A DNA stretch of 64,000 bases from NCBI RefSeq assembly GCF_006385135.1, contig NZ_CP041025.1, positions 2,325,501 through 2,389,500 of the forward strand, in the 5' to 3' direction. Every line of letters starts with the position of its first letter. Position 1 is the stretch's first letter. The stretch comes from Paremcibacter congregatus (GTDB lineage Bacteria; Pseudomonadota; Alphaproteobacteria; Sphingomonadales; Emcibacteraceae). This document shows positions 27,438-39,704 of the stretch, piece after piece. The position numbers and the translations under genes were made by a program. Under the pieces are notes generated by a model, which had not been told where the DNA came from, did not search any database, and saw only the letters and a program-made list of their open reading frames with translations.

Positions 27438-28985
27438 TTATTCCCACTCGATGGTGCCCGGTGGTTTTGAGGTAATATCATAAACAACACGGTTTATGCC
27501 CCGGACTTCATTGATAATCCGAGTTGATACCCGGCTAAGAAATTCATGGTCAAAATGAAAATAATCAGCCGTCATGCCATCCGTCGAGGTCACCGCCCGA
27601 AGCGCACAGACATAATCATACGTCCGGGCATCTCCCATAACCCCAACAGTACGCACCGGCAACAGAACCGCAAAAGCCTGCCAGATCGTATCATACAGAC
27701 CCGCCAGTTTGATTTCCTGCAGATAAATATCATCCGCCTTTCGCAAAATATCGCATTTTTCCGGCGTAATGTCACCCGGAATGCGGATCGCAAGACCCGG
27801 CCCCGGGAAAGGATGACGCCGGATGAAGGCTTCCGGCAGACCCAGCTCACGGCCAAGTTCCCGCACTTCATCCTTGAACAGTTCCCGTAACGGCTCCACC
27901 AGATCCATCTTCATACGCGCCGGCAGTCCGCCAACGTTATGATGGGATTTAATGGTGACGCTTGGTCCGCCCGTGAAAGATACGCTTTCAATCACATCAG
28001 GATACAATGTTCCCTGAGCGAGGAAATCGGCGCCGCCAATTTTCTTGGCTTCCGCGTCAAACACATCAATAAACAGGCCACCGATGATTTTGCGCTTCTT
28101 CTCCGGATCATTCACCCCTTCGAGCTTACCGAGAAACAGATCCGCCACATCCTTGTGGATCAAATTAATATTGTAATGATCCCGGAACAGGGTCACCACT
28201 TCTTCCGCCTCGTTCAGACGCATCAATCCATGGTCAACAAACACACAGGTCAATTGGTCGCCAATGGCCTCATGCAGCAGGACGGCGACAACAGAACTGT
28301 CGACCCCGCCGGACAGGCCGCAAATTACACGCCCTGATCCTACCTGCTTGCGGATGGTGTCAATGGCTGTTTCCTTGAAAGACGCCATGGTCCAGTCGCC
28401 CTTAAGACCGACAACTTTATGTACGAAATTGGCGATGATGCGGGCCCCGTCCGGAGTATGCACCACTTCCGGATGGAATTGAACCGCATAAAATTTACGG
28501 GCTTCATCGGCGATCGCCGCATAAGGCGCGTTGCCGCTGGTGGCGGTGACGATAAAGCCTTCCGGCAGTTCGACCACTTTATCACCGTGGCTCATCCAAA
28601 CCTGATGACTTTCCCCTTTGGCCCACACGCCTTCGAACAAAGCACAATCCGCCTTGATGTCGATAAAAGCGCGTCCGAATTCTTTTTCCTCGGAGAGACT
28701 GACCTTGCCACCAAGTTGCTGACACATCAGCTGTTCACCGTAACAGATGCCCAGGATCGGAACACCCATGGTGAAAATTTCTTCTGGCGCCTGCGGGGCT
28801 TCAATGCCGTTGACGGAATTCGGCCCGCCCGACAGAATAATCCCTGCCGGATTAAAGTCCGCCAATACTTCCGCCGCCTTGTTGAAAGGCACAATCTCTG
28901 AATAAACACCGCTTTCCCGAACCCGGCGGGCGATCAGCTGCGTTACCTGGGAGCCGAAATCGATGATGAGAATTTTATCTGTCAT
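27438..28985 (-). CDS. guaA: GMP synthase (glutamine-hydrolysing)
   Basis: The 515-residue enzyme aminates XMP to GMP. It has an N-terminal glutaminase ([15 protein letters not shown] with nucleophile Cys near residue 86, FHPEVVHT with the His/Glu), an ATP-pyrophosphatase domain ([12 protein letters not shown]) and the C-terminal dimer domain ending KPPGTIEWE. The start at 28985 gives [13 protein letters not shown]. It is downstream of guaB and rsmB on the same strand, an order common in Alphaproteobacteria. Confidence 0.98.
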   Translation of the reverse strand: MTDKILIIDFGSQVTQLIARRVRESGVYSEIVPFNKAAEVLADFNPAGIILSGGPNSVNGIEAPQAPEEIFTMGVPILGICYGEQLMCQQLGGKVSLSEEKEFGRAFIDIKADCALFEGVWAKGESHQVWMSHGDKVVELPEGFIVTATSGNAPYAAIADEARKFYAVQFHPEVVHTPDGARIIANFVHKVVGLKGDWTMASFKETAIDTIRKQVGSGRVICGLSGGVDSSVVAVLLHEAIGDQLTCVFVDHGLMRLNEAEEVVTLFRDHYNINLIHKDVADLFLGKLEGVNDPEKKRKIIGGLFIDVFDAEAKKIGGADFLAQGTLYPDVIESVSFTGGPSVTIKSHHNVGGLPARMKMDLVEPLRELFKDEVRELGRELGLPEAFIRRHPFPGPGLAIRIPGDITPEKCDILRKADDIYLQEIKLAGLYDTIWQAFAVLLPVRTVGVMGDARTYDYVCALRAVTSTDGMTADYFHFDHEFLSRVSTRIINEVRGINRVVYDITSKPPGTIEWE

Positions 28986-29034
28986 GCTTAAAATTACCTT
29001 GCCTAATATAACTTGTCCAGCCTGGAGGGCGGCT

Positions 29035-30327
29035 CTATGCGCTCTTCTCCAGGATGGCCACAAAAAATCCATCAGTACCGTGGGAATACGGCGACAGCGC
29101 CAAACATTCCGGCAGTGTGGATAAACTCTTTAATTCAGGAGCCCCTTCTCCCTGATCAATGCTTCTGTAAGACACGAGTTTCGCGTCCTTCTGTTCAGCC
29201 AGAAATGTCTCTATCTGGTGTTCGTTTTCATCGACGAACAGAGAACAGGTCATATAGATCATGCGTCCGCCGGGCTTGACAAACCCCCACCCCTCGGTCA
29301 GTAAATTCTTCTGAATCCGACAATATTGGGTAAGTTTCTCTTCTGTCAGCCGCCACTTGGATTCCGGATTCCGACGCCAGACCCCGCTGCCGCTGCAGGG
29401 AACATCAAGCATCACCCGATCCATCCTGGCTTCATGTTCCGCCAGAATGCTTTTACGCTTGCCCCCTGCGGTATCAATCAAATGCGCCTGCAGAATACGG
29501 GCATCGGCCCGCTTGGCGCGGGGCTTCAGATCCTTCAAACGATATTTGTTATTGTCAAAAGCATAAATCTGCCCCTTGTTATCCATCAGGGCCGCAGCAG
29601 CCAACGTCTTACCCCCCGCCCCGGCACAAAGGTCCATCACCTGCTGACCCGGCTTGATATCTGCCAGCCTGACGGCAAGCTGCGCCGCCTCATCCTGAAC
29701 CTCAATCAACCCGTCCTGATAAATTTCCCAGGCGTCAATACGTGGATTTTCATCGAGAATAAGAGCGGTATCTGCCCACTTTCCTTTTTCAAAGGCAAGG
29801 CCTTCGGATTTCAGAAACGCTTCAACCTTATCCCCCTCGCCCTTACCTGCATTAACCCGTAATTCAAACGGCGCCCGCCCGTTTAACCGGGCGAGTTCAT
29901 CTGAAAAATTATCGCCGAAACGCATCTTGAGACGGTCTTCCAGCCACAGAGGATAATTCAGGTCATGATGCGGCAATTTTTCATGCGCCTCTAACACGAA
30001 CGCCCGTTCTTCATCGCTCAACACATCCGGCGCATGGTCCGCCCCGTTAAACAATGCCTCAAGGCTTTCACTATCCTGGGTCTCTGACAGGTTGAGCAAC
30101 AACATGCGACGCATGTCTCCGGCCGCCTGCTCACAAAGATATCCCCAGTTCCGGATCACCTGATACACCAGCGCCGTGACAGCCCGGCGATCGCGGGAAC
30201 CGGCATAACGCCGGGTGCGGAAATATTTACGGATCAGCACATCGGCCGACGCCCCGTCTGCGGACAGGCTGTCGGCCACCTGTTCCAATATGTCGAGGGC
30301 GGCCTGTATGCGGGCGGGTTCAATCAT
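29035..30327 (-). CDS. rsmB: 16S rRNA (cytosine-5) methyltransferase, RsmB-like
   Basis: The 430-residue protein has an N-terminal NusB-like helical domain (about 1-140) and an m5C methyltransferase domain. SAM motif I is [17 protein letters not shown], motif [21 protein letters not shown], and motif [15 protein letters not shown] with the catalytic Cys. The target is expected to be C967 of 16S rRNA. It begins 9 bp after guaB stops and precedes guaA by 49 bp. Confidence 0.93.
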   Translation of the reverse strand: MIEPARIQAALDILEQVADSLSADGASADVLIRKYFRTRRYAGSRDRRAVTALVYQVIRNWGYLCEQAAGDMRRMLLLNLSETQDSESLEALFNGADHAPDVLSDEERAFVLEAHEKLPHHDLNYPLWLEDRLKMRFGDNFSDELARLNGRAPFELRVNAGKGEGDKVEAFLKSEGLAFEKGKWADTALILDENPRIDAWEIYQDGLIEVQDEAAQLAVRLADIKPGQQVMDLCAGAGGKTLAAAALMDNKGQIYAFDNNKYRLKDLKPRAKRADARILQAHLIDTAGGKRKSILAEHEARMDRVMLDVPCSGSGVWRRNPESKWRLTEEKLTQYCRIQKNLLTEGWGFVKPGGRMIYMTCSLFVDENEHQIETFLAEQKDAKLVSYRSIDQGEGAPELKSLSTLPECLALSPYSHGTDGFFVAILEKSA

Positions 30328-30336
30328 GTTAATGCC

Positions 30337-31809
<1,473 letters not shown>

Positions 31810-31933
31810 TTAGGTAAGGCAAAAAAAAATATCCCGCTGTGGTATAAAAATTACAACATCATCAGGAAAGTTTTCTGCAGATAGCAGCTATTGGCATAAA
31901 GGTCAAAAAGAAAGCGTCAAAAAAGACGATTTT

Positions 31934-32668
31934 CTATTCCTCCACTTTATTCTGCGGACTTTTAAATCCCTGAGCCACCAAGTAGGTTTCTGCAGACTCG
32001 GGCCGGCTCGCCGGCGGCTTGTAATGACGTACCGTTTTAAAACACTGTTTCAGTTCTTTTAAAAGCTCCTGATCGGCACCGCCCCGGAAAACCTTGGCCA
32101 CAAATACCCCGTTTGGCCCCAATGTCTTTTTGGCAAAATCAAAGGCCACTTCCACCAGCGCCAGAGTGCGAATATGATCGGTCTGCTGATGTCCTGTGGT
32201 CGCTGCCGCCATATCACTCATCACCAGATCAACCGGGCCGTCCAGAAGCCCAAGCAGTTCCCGTTCCGCCTCGTCAGTGGTAAAATCCATCTGCAGGAAG
32301 GTCGCCCCTTCAATCGGCACAATTTCCAGAAGATCAATACCGACCACCTTGGCCTTCTTGCCTTTTTTCTTCAACGCCACCTGGGTCCATCCGCCCGGCG
32401 CCGCGCCCAGATCCACCACAGATTTTGCATGTTTCAACAAACCGAACTTTTCGTCAAGTTCCGTCAGTTTATAAGCCGAACGCGCCCGATAGCCGTCCCG
32501 GTTCGCCGCATCAACATAAGGATCGTTCAATTGACGCTGCAACCAGCGTACAGAAGAAATCTTGCGCCCGCGCGATGTTTTGACACGGAACTTTTCCCCC
32601 CGGGTCAGGCCACGAGGGTCGGTTTTACGTTCTTTACCGGTTCCGGTCAATTTTGGTCTTTTAATCAC
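31934..32668 (-). CDS. rlmE: 23S rRNA 2'-O-ribose methyltransferase RlmE (FtsJ/RrmJ)
   Basis: The 244-residue protein has a basic N-terminus of about 40 residues, then the FtsJ domain with SAYKLTELDEKF (Lys of the catalytic tetrad), VVDLGAAPGGWTQVAL (SAM motif), MSDMAAATTGH (Asp) and FVAKVFRGG (Lys). The target is U2552 in the A loop. The start is GTG at 32668, with AGGAAG upstream. It lies 38 bp after the ppx/gppA gene on the same strand, a conserved alphaproteobacterial pair. Confidence 0.95.
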   Translation of the reverse strand: MIKRPKLTGTGKERKTDPRGLTRGEKFRVKTSRGRKISSVRWLQRQLNDPYVDAANRDGYRARSAYKLTELDEKFGLLKHAKSVVDLGAAPGGWTQVALKKKGKKAKVVGIDLLEIVPIEGATFLQMDFTTDEAERELLGLLDGPVDLVMSDMAAATTGHQQTDHIRTLALVEVAFDFAKKTLGPNGVFVAKVFRGGADQELLKELKQCFKTVRHYKPPASRPESAETYLVAQGFKSPQNKVEE

Positions 32669-32706
32669 GTGATACTTCCTAAGCGCGCCGGGTTTATCGG
32701 CACACC

Positions 32707-33975
32707 TTATTTCTTCGCCGCCTTGCTATTGCGGTTTCGGTTAGGCCGGTTCCGGCGGCGATTGTTTTTCTTGCGGCGGGGCGTTGTCGTTTCCATCATG
32801 TCCAGCAACATGCCCTCGCGAATGCCGCGGTCCGCAACCCGTATATCACGGATCGGCCATAAATCCATAATGGATTCCAGAATGGCGCAGCCTGCGACCA
32901 CAAGATCGGCCCGGTCCTTGCCAATACTCTTCAGCGCCACCCGGGCGTCATAGTCGAGCCCCGACATCTGCTGACACAGCGCCTGTATTTCAGCGGCCTT
33001 GACCTTGGTGCCATCAACCTTGTTGCGGTCATAGGTTTCCAGCCCGAGTTGCATACTGGTCAACGTCGTGATCGTCCCGGATGTCCCCAGCAGTTGCACC
33101 CGACCTTCACCGACCTCTGCCGCCATATTGTTTTTGGCTTCAAAGGGCAGAATAACATCAAGGATACTTTGTCTCATCTCCGCATAATGATCGGCTGAAA
33201 TCGCGTCCTTGGTGCCATACTTCTCCGACAGGTTCACCACCCCGAACGGAATCGACGTCCAATCAAGGATTTCCGGCATGCCGTTCTTATGCACCTTGAC
33301 CCAAATCAGTTCCGTACTGCCACCGCCAATATCAAAGACGATCGCCCGCGGTGTGTTACGGTCCAGTAGAGCCTTGCAGCCCATCACCGCGAACCGCGCC
33401 TCTTCCATGGGGTCGATGATATCAAGCTTGATGCGAACCTCTTTTTCCACCCGCTCGACGAAGGCATCACAATTCAGGGCTTCCCGGCAAGCCTGGGTCG
33501 CCACATTGCGCATGTGGGTTACGCCACGGCGTTTGATCTTGGCAACGCAAATGTCGAGAGCCGCGATGGTGCGGTCAATTGCGGCTTCGGACAAAGTTCC
33601 ATTCTGTCCCAATCCTTCCCCGAGACGCACAATCCGTGAGAAACTGTCAATAACCTTGAACCCGCCCTCGGTTTGCTGCGCCACCAGAAGACGGCAATTG
33701 TTGGTGCCCAAGTCAATCGCACTATAGATATGATTGGAAATCGGTTTTTGAAATTGCGGATTGCGATTAGAATTATTTTTTCTATTCGGACGCGCCTGAC
33801 GCACGGCCGGCCTGTTTTTGCCGCCATCCGGTTTTTCAGGCGCAGTTCCGGCCGCCGAACCCCCATTATGGTTCCGCGTCGCCTTGTTTTCTGGACTCGA
33901 CACGGAACCCGTATCAGACTGTGACGTTTTTTTCTTTCGCCTCCGGTCCGGTCGATTGTTAATTTCTGTATTCAT
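32707..33975 (-). CDS. Ppx/GppA family phosphatase with basic low-complexity ends
   Basis: The phosphatase acts on polyphosphate or pppGpp. The actin-like ATPase fold shows SAIDLGTNNCRLLVA near residue 85, FSRIVRLGEGL, and FDIGGGSTELIW (phosphate loop). Only one domain pair is present, so it is the short form. Unusual are an Arg/Asn/Lys-rich N-terminal extension of about 80 residues and a C-terminal tail of R, K and N runs after residue 400. These look disordered and nucleic-acid binding. The start at 33975 is chosen over a GTG at 34032. AGGAGG lies 25 bp before 33975, too far, so the start is uncertain. Confidence 0.85.
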   Translation of the reverse strand: MNTEINNRPDRRRKKKTSQSDTGSVSSPENKATRNHNGGSAAGTAPEKPDGGKNRPAVRQARPNRKNNSNRNPQFQKPISNHIYSAIDLGTNNCRLLVAQQTEGGFKVIDSFSRIVRLGEGLGQNGTLSEAAIDRTIAALDICVAKIKRRGVTHMRNVATQACREALNCDAFVERVEKEVRIKLDIIDPMEEARFAVMGCKALLDRNTPRAIVFDIGGGSTELIWVKVHKNGMPEILDWTSIPFGVVNLSEKYGTKDAISADHYAEMRQSILDVILPFEAKNNMAAEVGEGRVQLLGTSGTITTLTSMQLGLETYDRNKVDGTKVKAAEIQALCQQMSGLDYDARVALKSIGKDRADLVVAGCAILESIMDLWPIRDIRVADRGIREGMLLDMMETTTPRRKKNNRRRNRPNRNRNSKAAKK

Positions 33976-34142
33976 TACAGGCAAAATACTCTTAAATTTT
34001 ACCGGATCCTCCTGGATAAGGTAATTTATCACTTTTTATATAATGCCTCGAGGGCCAGTACCAACCAAAAAACCAAAAATATTTCTGGACCTCATAAAAA
34101 AAATCATTATATAGGGCACATCAAATGCTCAAGCGCATCTGA

Positions 34143-34216
34143 TCCGGAGTAGTTTAATGGTAGAACTATGGACTCTGACTCCATCAGTAGTGGTTCGAAT
34201 CCACTCTCCGGATCCA
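34143..34216 (+). tRNA. tRNA-Gln (anticodon CUG)
   Basis: A complete cloverleaf is visible: acceptor TCCGGAG/CTCCGGA, D arm GTTTAATGGTAGAAC, anticodon arm ATGGA-CTCTGAC-TCCAT with anticodon CTG, T arm with GGTTCGAATCC, and encoded CCA at 34214-34216. It lies 167 bp downstream of the divergent ppx start. No integrase or duplicated 3' end is seen nearby. Confidence 0.96.
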
Positions 34217-34446
34217 ATTCTCCACAAATCAGACCAACAAAGTGGTCCCACACCTTTCATTACCCTCATCCAGACTGTCGGTGATACCACAGTACCGTGT
34301 TCTCTTTTCGGTTTTATACCTCTCCTTTTTTCCCCGGATATATTTTCCTCCTGTAAACCTTTCCGTATTATACTGTTAAGTATTTCCCCCTGATGTGATA
34401 ACCTCATCTGGGGTAATGAGCAGAGTATCTTTCCGGGAATTCTAAA

Positions 34447-35268
34447 GTGAAGTTTTTTCTGATTATCATCCTGTCGCTAACAACGCTCGCAGCTCACCTC
34501 CCTGCAAGCAGTGCTGCCGCCAAAGTCGTGCGCATGATTTCTTCCGACTGGCCCCCCTATTCAGGATCAGATCTACCTGAGCAGGGTGCAACCATCAAAG
34601 TGGTGCGGGCGGCGTTTGCCAAAATGGGATACCACTTGATTGTCGAGCACCACCCCTGGGAACGGGCGATTAGCATATCCCGGCATAATCCGGAATATAT
34701 TGGCATTCTGCCCATCGCATATTCAAAAAAACGCGAGAAAACATGTATTTTCTCTCAACCTGTCGGCGCCAATATGCCCACTCTGGCCTATCATCGCGAT
34801 GACCCTGTGGAGTGGGACAAACTCACCGACCTGAAAGGCATTCCTATTGGTACCGTCAGAGGGTATTTGAATTCAGTGGAATTTGACCGCCTGGCGGCAG
34901 AAAATATCCTTACAGTACGCCCGGTCGCAACTGACAATATCAATCTCCGGAAATTGGCGGCCCACCGTCTCCGTCTGGCCGTGGTTGATCTTCATGTTCT
35001 GCATTACCTTTTGGAGACTGATCCTGATCTTGTGGAAGAACGAAAGAAAGATAAAAAAGCCCTCCCCCTTCTCATACCTTCAAAAATTATTGAAAAGTCG
35101 GATCTTTTTATTTGTTTCAGCAGGTCCAGAAAAGGCAAGAGAATGAATGCTCTTTTCTCAAAGGGGCTAAGCAAAATTGACCCAGAAAAAATATTTTCCC
35201 GTTATATGAATGACCTTAAAATAGCACGCGATCAAGATCACCTTATTTCAGGGCCGGGCAAGCCATAA
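34447..35268 (+). CDS. Periplasmic solute-binding protein (SBP_bac_3 type), orphan
   Basis: The 273-residue protein has a signal peptide to about residue 24 (ASSAAA) and the amino-acid-binding family fold: MISSDWPPYSG at the start, GYHLIVEHHPWERAISISR, AYHRDDP, LKGIPIGTVRGYLNS and RLRLAVVDLHVL. No permease or ATPase gene is adjacent, so transport cannot be assumed; single-gene members often serve other sensory or enzymatic roles. It ends in its own terminator. The 34217-34446 region before it shows no feature. Confidence 0.8.
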   Translation: MKFFLIIILSLTTLAAHLPASSAAAKVVRMISSDWPPYSGSDLPEQGATIKVVRAAFAKMGYHLIVEHHPWERAISISRHNPEYIGILPIAYSKKREKTCIFSQPVGANMPTLAYHRDDPVEWDKLTDLKGIPIGTVRGYLNSVEFDRLAAENILTVRPVATDNINLRKLAAHRLRLAVVDLHVLHYLLETDPDLVEERKKDKKALPLLIPSKIIEKSDLFICFSRSRKGKRMNALFSKGLSKIDPEKIFSRYMNDLKIARDQDHLISGPGKP

Positions 35269-35297
35269 AAAAGGCCCTCATCACTGAGAGCCTTTTT
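35269..35297. terminator. Bidirectional terminator between the binding protein and symporter genes
   Basis: AAAAGGCCCTC and GAGAGCCTTTTT form a stem with one bulged or mismatched base, A and T tracts on either side. It serves the plus-strand binding protein and the minus-strand symporter. Confidence 0.85.
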
Positions 35298-35313
35298 CTT
35301 GCGATGGAACACT

Positions 35314-36588
35314 TTATTCCGATGCGGTTGCTTCGTGAGGCTCAAGCGCCTCCTCCAGCGCCACTTCTTCTTTAGAGACCATATATTTATTCATCACCGC
35401 CGCGCCAACAGAATCGCCCCAGACGTTCACGGTGGTGCGGAAACGGTCAAGGAACCAGTCAACGGACAGCAGAATGCCAATACCTTCGGCCGGAAGCCCA
35501 ACGGCGCCCAGCACAATCAGCATGGTCACGGTCCCGGCCTGCGGAATACCGGCCGCCCCGATCGCCGCCAATGTCGCCGTCACCACGATCAGGATCTGCG
35601 CGCCAATACCAAGGTCGATGCCATACATTTGGGCGATAAACATCGCGGCAATCGCTTCATAAAGCGCGGTACCGTTCATATTCACCGTACTACCCAATGG
35701 CAAAACAAAGCGCACAGATCGTTCACTCAAGCCATGTTCATGCGCGCATTCCATCGTCAGCGGCAATGTCGCCGAGGAACTGGCCGTACCGAATGCCGTC
35801 AGCAAAGCCCGGGCCATATCCTTGACAAAGCCTACACCACGACCAGACATGGTCATCATGATCAAGAAAAGCACAACAGAATGGACCGCTAATGCAATCA
35901 AGACAGTGGCAACATATTTGCCAATCCCATAAATGGTTGCCAGGAAAGCCTCGCCGCCGCCCGCTTCGCCCAGAGATGTTGCCACCAAAGCGAAGACGCC
36001 GATTGGCGCGAAATACATGATCCAGCCGACGATTTTCATCATGGCGTCATTCAGGCCTTCGAAAAAGTCGATCACTTTCCCGCCGGCCGTGCCAACTGTG
36101 GTCACCGCAGCCCCGAAAATCACGGCAAAGAACACCAGCGGCAATAACTGCAGATCAACCGCCGACTTCACCAGATTGGGCGAAATCAGACTAAGCAGGA
36201 TGTCGCTGAATGTCATGCCGCTATTGCTTTCGGCTTTCGCCTGCCCTGCCTGCAAGGCCTCTGCACTCATTTCAACACCAACGCCCGGCTGAATCAGATT
36301 TACCAGCACCAGACCAATGATAATCGCAATCACGGTGGTGGAGAGATAATAGAGCATGGTCAGACCACCCGGCCGGCCAAGCTTGCGGATATCACCCAGA
36401 GACGCAACGCCTGAAATCACCGCCGCCAAGATCAATGGCACGATGGTCATTTTCAACGCATTGAGGAACAAAGTCCCCATCCATTTGATCACCAGAACAT
36501 CTTCCCCGAAGAACCAGCCTGCCCCAAGGCCCGCGACCATTCCGACCACGATTAAATATAACACTATCATTGAATGCTTATGCGACAT
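35314..36588 (-). CDS. Dicarboxylate/amino acid:cation symporter (DAACS family)
   Basis: The 424-residue inner-membrane carrier resembles DctA/GltP. The serine-rich hairpin is FGTASSSATLPLTMEC near residue 280; NMNGTALYEAIAAMFIAQ is the cation-site helix, and GIPQAGTVTMLIVLGAVGLP the second hairpin. FRTTVNVWGDSVGAAVM near the C-terminus supplies the substrate Arg/Asp/Asn positions. Dicarboxylate or glutamate preference cannot be told. GGGAAGACGAC precedes the ATG. It is divergent from trpG across 200 bp. Confidence 0.93.
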   Translation of the reverse strand: MSHKHSMIVLYLIVVGMVAGLGAGWFFGEDVLVIKWMGTLFLNALKMTIVPLILAAVISGVASLGDIRKLGRPGGLTMLYYLSTTVIAIIIGLVLVNLIQPGVGVEMSAEALQAGQAKAESNSGMTFSDILLSLISPNLVKSAVDLQLLPLVFFAVIFGAAVTTVGTAGGKVIDFFEGLNDAMMKIVGWIMYFAPIGVFALVATSLGEAGGGEAFLATIYGIGKYVATVLIALAVHSVVLFLIMMTMSGRGVGFVKDMARALLTAFGTASSSATLPLTMECAHEHGLSERSVRFVLPLGSTVNMNGTALYEAIAAMFIAQMYGIDLGIGAQILIVVTATLAAIGAAGIPQAGTVTMLIVLGAVGLPAEGIGILLSVDWFLDRFRTTVNVWGDSVGAAVMNKYMVSKEEVALEEALEPHEATASE

Positions 36589-36788
36589 GTCGTCTTCCCT
36601 TTTTATACATTCTTACTCTTTAAATTGACGGCGCCCCAAACCGGCGTTCGTCCTCTGTCTATTTTCTTAAGACGATTCCCAAATGATAATTGGAACTTTT
36701 AATTTTTGTCCTTAAATTTATTAATAGCACTGTAACGGCTTTTTTTGTAAAAGGAACGCAGACTATAACAGGCCATGATGAGAGTTCA

Positions 36789-37385
36789 ATGTATTACCTG
36801 ATCGATAATTATGACAGCTTTACCTATAATTTATTCCATTACATGGGCGAGATTGGCGCAAATGTTGAAGTCTTCCGTAATGACGCCATCAGCGTGGATC
36901 AGATCCTGGCCGACTATAAGGCAGGAAAAATCAAAGGCGTTATTCTGTCTCCCGGACCCTGCACCCCAAATGAAGCCGGCATCTGCCTCGATCTGATCGA
37001 AAAAGCGGCAGGCTCATTACCAATTCTTGGCGTCTGTCTTGGCCACCAGTCCATCGGCCAGGTCTATGGCGGCAAAGTCATCCGCGCGCCTTATCTGATG
37101 CATGGTAAAGTCAGCGATATTTATCACCAGCAGAAAAGCATTTTTGCCGGATTCGACAGCCCGTTTCGCGCCACCCGCTATCATTCGCTTATTGTCGAGA
37201 AGGAAAGCCTGCCGGACTGTCTGGAGATAACTGCAGAAACAGAAGACGGTCTGATCATGGGCCTGTCCCATAAAAGCCACCCGGTGCATGGGGTTCAATT
37301 CCATCCCGAAAGCATCGAATCCCAGAATGGCCACGCCTTGCTGCAAAACTTCATCGACATAGCAACAGAGTTTAACGCCCCATGA
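36789..37385 (+). CDS. trpG: Anthranilate synthase component II / aminodeoxychorismate glutaminase
   Basis: The 198-residue class I glutaminase provides ammonia for anthranilate and possibly aminodeoxychorismate synthesis. Motifs: [14 protein letters not shown] at the start, [22 protein letters not shown] with nucleophile Cys near residue 80, and VQFHPESI with His/Glu. The start at 36789 gives the family N-terminus. The stop overlaps trpD (ATGA), indicating coupling. trpE is not in the window, so it lies elsewhere. I found no leader-peptide attenuator upstream. Confidence 0.96.
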   Translation: MYYLIDNYDSFTYNLFHYMGEIGANVEVFRNDAISVDQILADYKAGKIKGVILSPGPCTPNEAGICLDLIEKAAGSLPILGVCLGHQSIGQVYGGKVIRAPYLMHGKVSDIYHQQKSIFAGFDSPFRATRYHSLIVEKESLPDCLEITAETEDGLIMGLSHKSHPVHGVQFHPESIESQNGHALLQNFIDIATEFNAP

Positions 37386-38413
37386 GCCCTGATTTCAAAA
37401 CGATCATCGACCGGATTGCCCGCGGAGAAAGCTTAAGCCAACAAGACGCCCGCAATGCCTTTAATTATATGATGAGCGGCGACGCCACCGGCGCCCAGAT
37501 TGGCGCCTTCCTCATGGGGCTGCGCCTGCGCGGTGAAACCATCGATGAAATCATCGGGGCAACCCAGGCCGTCCGCGCCAAGGCCCATACCATTAAAGCT
37601 CCCGCCGACGCCATTGACCCTTGCGGCACCGGCGGCGATGGCAGTCACACTTATAATATCTCCACGGCCGCCGCGATCGTGCTTGCGGCTTGCGGCGTTA
37701 CCGTCGCCAAGCATGGCAATCGGGCGATTTCCTCCAAATCCGGGTCAGCCGATGTGCTGGAAACCCTTGGTATCAATATCGACGCCGATATGGAAAATGT
37801 CGAACGCAGCATAGCGGAAATCGGTATTGGCTTTATGATGGCCACCCGTCACCATAGCGCCATGCGTCACGTGGGCCCGTCCCGCACCTCGCTCGGCACC
37901 CGCACCATATTCAACCTTCTCGGCCCGCTGGCCAATCCCGCCAAGACCAAATTTCAGGTCATTGGCGTTTTTGATAAAAAATGGACCGCCCCGCTGGCGG
38001 AGGTGCTCGGCAGACTCGGATCCGAACGTGTCTGGGTTGTACATGGCGCTGATGGCCTTGACGAATTGAGCATTTCCGGCCCCTCCTATGTCAGCGAATT
38101 TTATCAGGGCAAGGTCACCAGTTTTGAAGTAAATCCTGAAGAAGTCGGCTTAAGCCTTTCTCCAATATCAGAAATTCAAGGCGGAGATTCGGAATATAAC
38201 GCAGCAGCCCTGCGTCGGATGCTGGCCGGTGAAAAGAATGCGTTCCGCGACATCACCCTGCTCAATTGTGCCGCATCTCTGGTGGTTGTCGGAAAGGTTC
38301 CTGATCTCGCCGCAGGGGTGAAACTCGCCGCTGAGGCCATTGACGGCGGCGCGGCGACTGCGAAACTTGATCAGTGGGTTATGCTGTCCAACGAGGAGAC
38401 GGTCGATGAGTAA
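37382..38413 (+). CDS. trpD: Anthranilate phosphoribosyltransferase
   Basis: The 343-residue enzyme transfers phosphoribose from PRPP to anthranilate. Motifs: [17 protein letters not shown] (PRPP loop, near residue 80), [41 protein letters not shown] and [13 protein letters not shown]. It overlaps trpG by 4 bp and trpC by 8 bp. Confidence 0.97.
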   Translation: MSPDFKTIIDRIARGESLSQQDARNAFNYMMSGDATGAQIGAFLMGLRLRGETIDEIIGATQAVRAKAHTIKAPADAIDPCGTGGDGSHTYNISTAAAIVLAACGVTVAKHGNRAISSKSGSADVLETLGINIDADMENVERSIAEIGIGFMMATRHHSAMRHVGPSRTSLGTRTIFNLLGPLANPAKTKFQVIGVFDKKWTAPLAEVLGRLGSERVWVVHGADGLDELSISGPSYVSEFYQGKVTSFEVNPEEVGLSLSPISEIQGGDSEYNAAALRRMLAGEKNAFRDITLLNCAASLVVVGKVPDLAAGVKLAAEAIDGGAATAKLDQWVMLSNEETVDE

Positions 38414-39200
38414 TATTCTCGAAAGAATTGCCGCCGACAAACGCCTGCATGTCACCGATTGCAAGGCGCGGATGCCACTAAGCGACCTCATGCAGGCGGC
38501 AAAAGCGGCCTCCGCTCCCCGTGGATTTTATCAAAGCTTACAAAAAGCACAGGCCGATGGGCGCTATGGTCTGATCACCGAAATCAAGAAAGCCAGCCCG
38601 AGCAAAGGCTTGATCCGGGAAGATTTTAACCCGCCCCTGTTGGCCCGGGCCTATGAAGAAGGTGGATCAAGCTGCCTGTCAGTCCTCACCGACGTGCCAT
38701 ATTTTCAGGGCGATGACAGTTATCTGATCGCCGCCCGCGAGGCGGTGTCCCTGCCCGTATTGCGCAAGGATTTTATGATTGATCCCTATCAGGTCATCGA
38801 AGCCCGCGCCATGGGGGCCGATTGCATCCTGTTGATCATGGCGATGCTCGATGACACGCTGGCCCGGGACCTGGAGCAGACCGCCGTCGACTATGGCCTC
38901 GACGTCCTGATCGAAACCCATGACGAAGTGGAAATGGAGCGCGCTCTCAAGCTCAAAAGCCCGATGATCGGCGTAAACAACCGTAATCTGAAGACTTTTG
39001 AGGTATCGCTTGATGTGACCCTGAGGCTCGCCGAAATGGTCGGGCCGGAACGGCTGTTGATCAGTGAAAGCGGTATATTTACACCTGAAGACATGGCGAT
39101 GCTGAAAGAGAAAGTCGGCGTCACCAGCTTTCTGATCGGCGAATCCCTGATGCGACAGGATAATGTCGCCCAGGCCACCCGCACCCTGATTGGAGAATGA
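38406..39200 (+). CDS. trpC: Indole-3-glycerol-phosphate synthase
   Basis: The 264-residue TIM-barrel enzyme performs the ring closure of tryptophan synthesis. Motifs: [20 protein letters not shown] (catalytic Glu and Lys), [33 protein letters not shown] and [12 protein letters not shown]. The ATG at 38406 lies inside the end of trpD, preceded by GGAGACGG. It is a monofunctional enzyme with no PRA isomerase fused. Confidence 0.97.
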   Translation: MSNILERIAADKRLHVTDCKARMPLSDLMQAAKAASAPRGFYQSLQKAQADGRYGLITEIKKASPSKGLIREDFNPPLLARAYEEGGSSCLSVLTDVPYFQGDDSYLIAAREAVSLPVLRKDFMIDPYQVIEARAMGADCILLIMAMLDDTLARDLEQTAVDYGLDVLIETHDEVEMERALKLKSPMIGVNNRNLKTFEVSLDVTLRLAEMVGPERLLISESGIFTPEDMAMLKEKVGVTSFLIGESLMRQDNVAQATRTLIGE

Positions 39201-39201
39201 T

Positions 39202-39678
39202 ATGACAAAACTCACCCATCTTGATGATCAGGGCAAGGCGCAAATGGTCGATGTGTCCCTGAAAGCCGAAACCCATCGCCGCGCCGACGCCCGGGGCCGG
39301 ATTTACATGGCGCCGGCAACTCTGGCTCTGATTGAAGAAGGCGGTGTCAAGAAAGGCGATGTCTTTTCTGTCGCCCGCCTCGCCGGCATCATGGCCGCCA
39401 AAAAAACCGCCGACCTGATCCCCTTGTGCCACCCGCTACCGCTACAGAACATCCAGGTGGAGTTGAGCTGCAATACGGCCGAAAGCTGTGTCGATATTTT
39501 CGCGACCGCCAATCTTTATGGTCGCACCGGCATCGAGATGGAGGCCCTGAGCGCCGTCAGTATCGCCGCCCTCGCCATTTATGACATGTGCAAGGCCGTG
39601 GATCGTGGCATGCGGATTTCCGATGTGCGCCTGACCCATAAATCCGGTGGCAAGTCAGGTGAATTTAACGCCGACTGA
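39202..39678 (+). CDS. moaC: Cyclic pyranopterin monophosphate synthase MoaC
   Basis: The 158-residue enzyme acts in molybdopterin synthesis after MoaA. Motifs: [34 protein letters not shown] (active-site His), [26 protein letters not shown] and [16 protein letters not shown] at 39202 follows the trpC stop by one base, with GGAG inside the end of trpC. trpC-moaC-moeA is a conserved alphaproteobacterial order. Confidence 0.97.
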   Translation: MTKLTHLDDQGKAQMVDVSLKAETHRRADARGRIYMAPATLALIEEGGVKKGDVFSVARLAGIMAAKKTADLIPLCHPLPLQNIQVELSCNTAESCVDIFATANLYGRTGIEMEALSAVSIAALAIYDMCKAVDRGMRISDVRLTHKSGGKSGEFNAD

Positions 39679-39704
39679 CCCCTCCCTTACAAAAAGGAGC
39701 CCCC

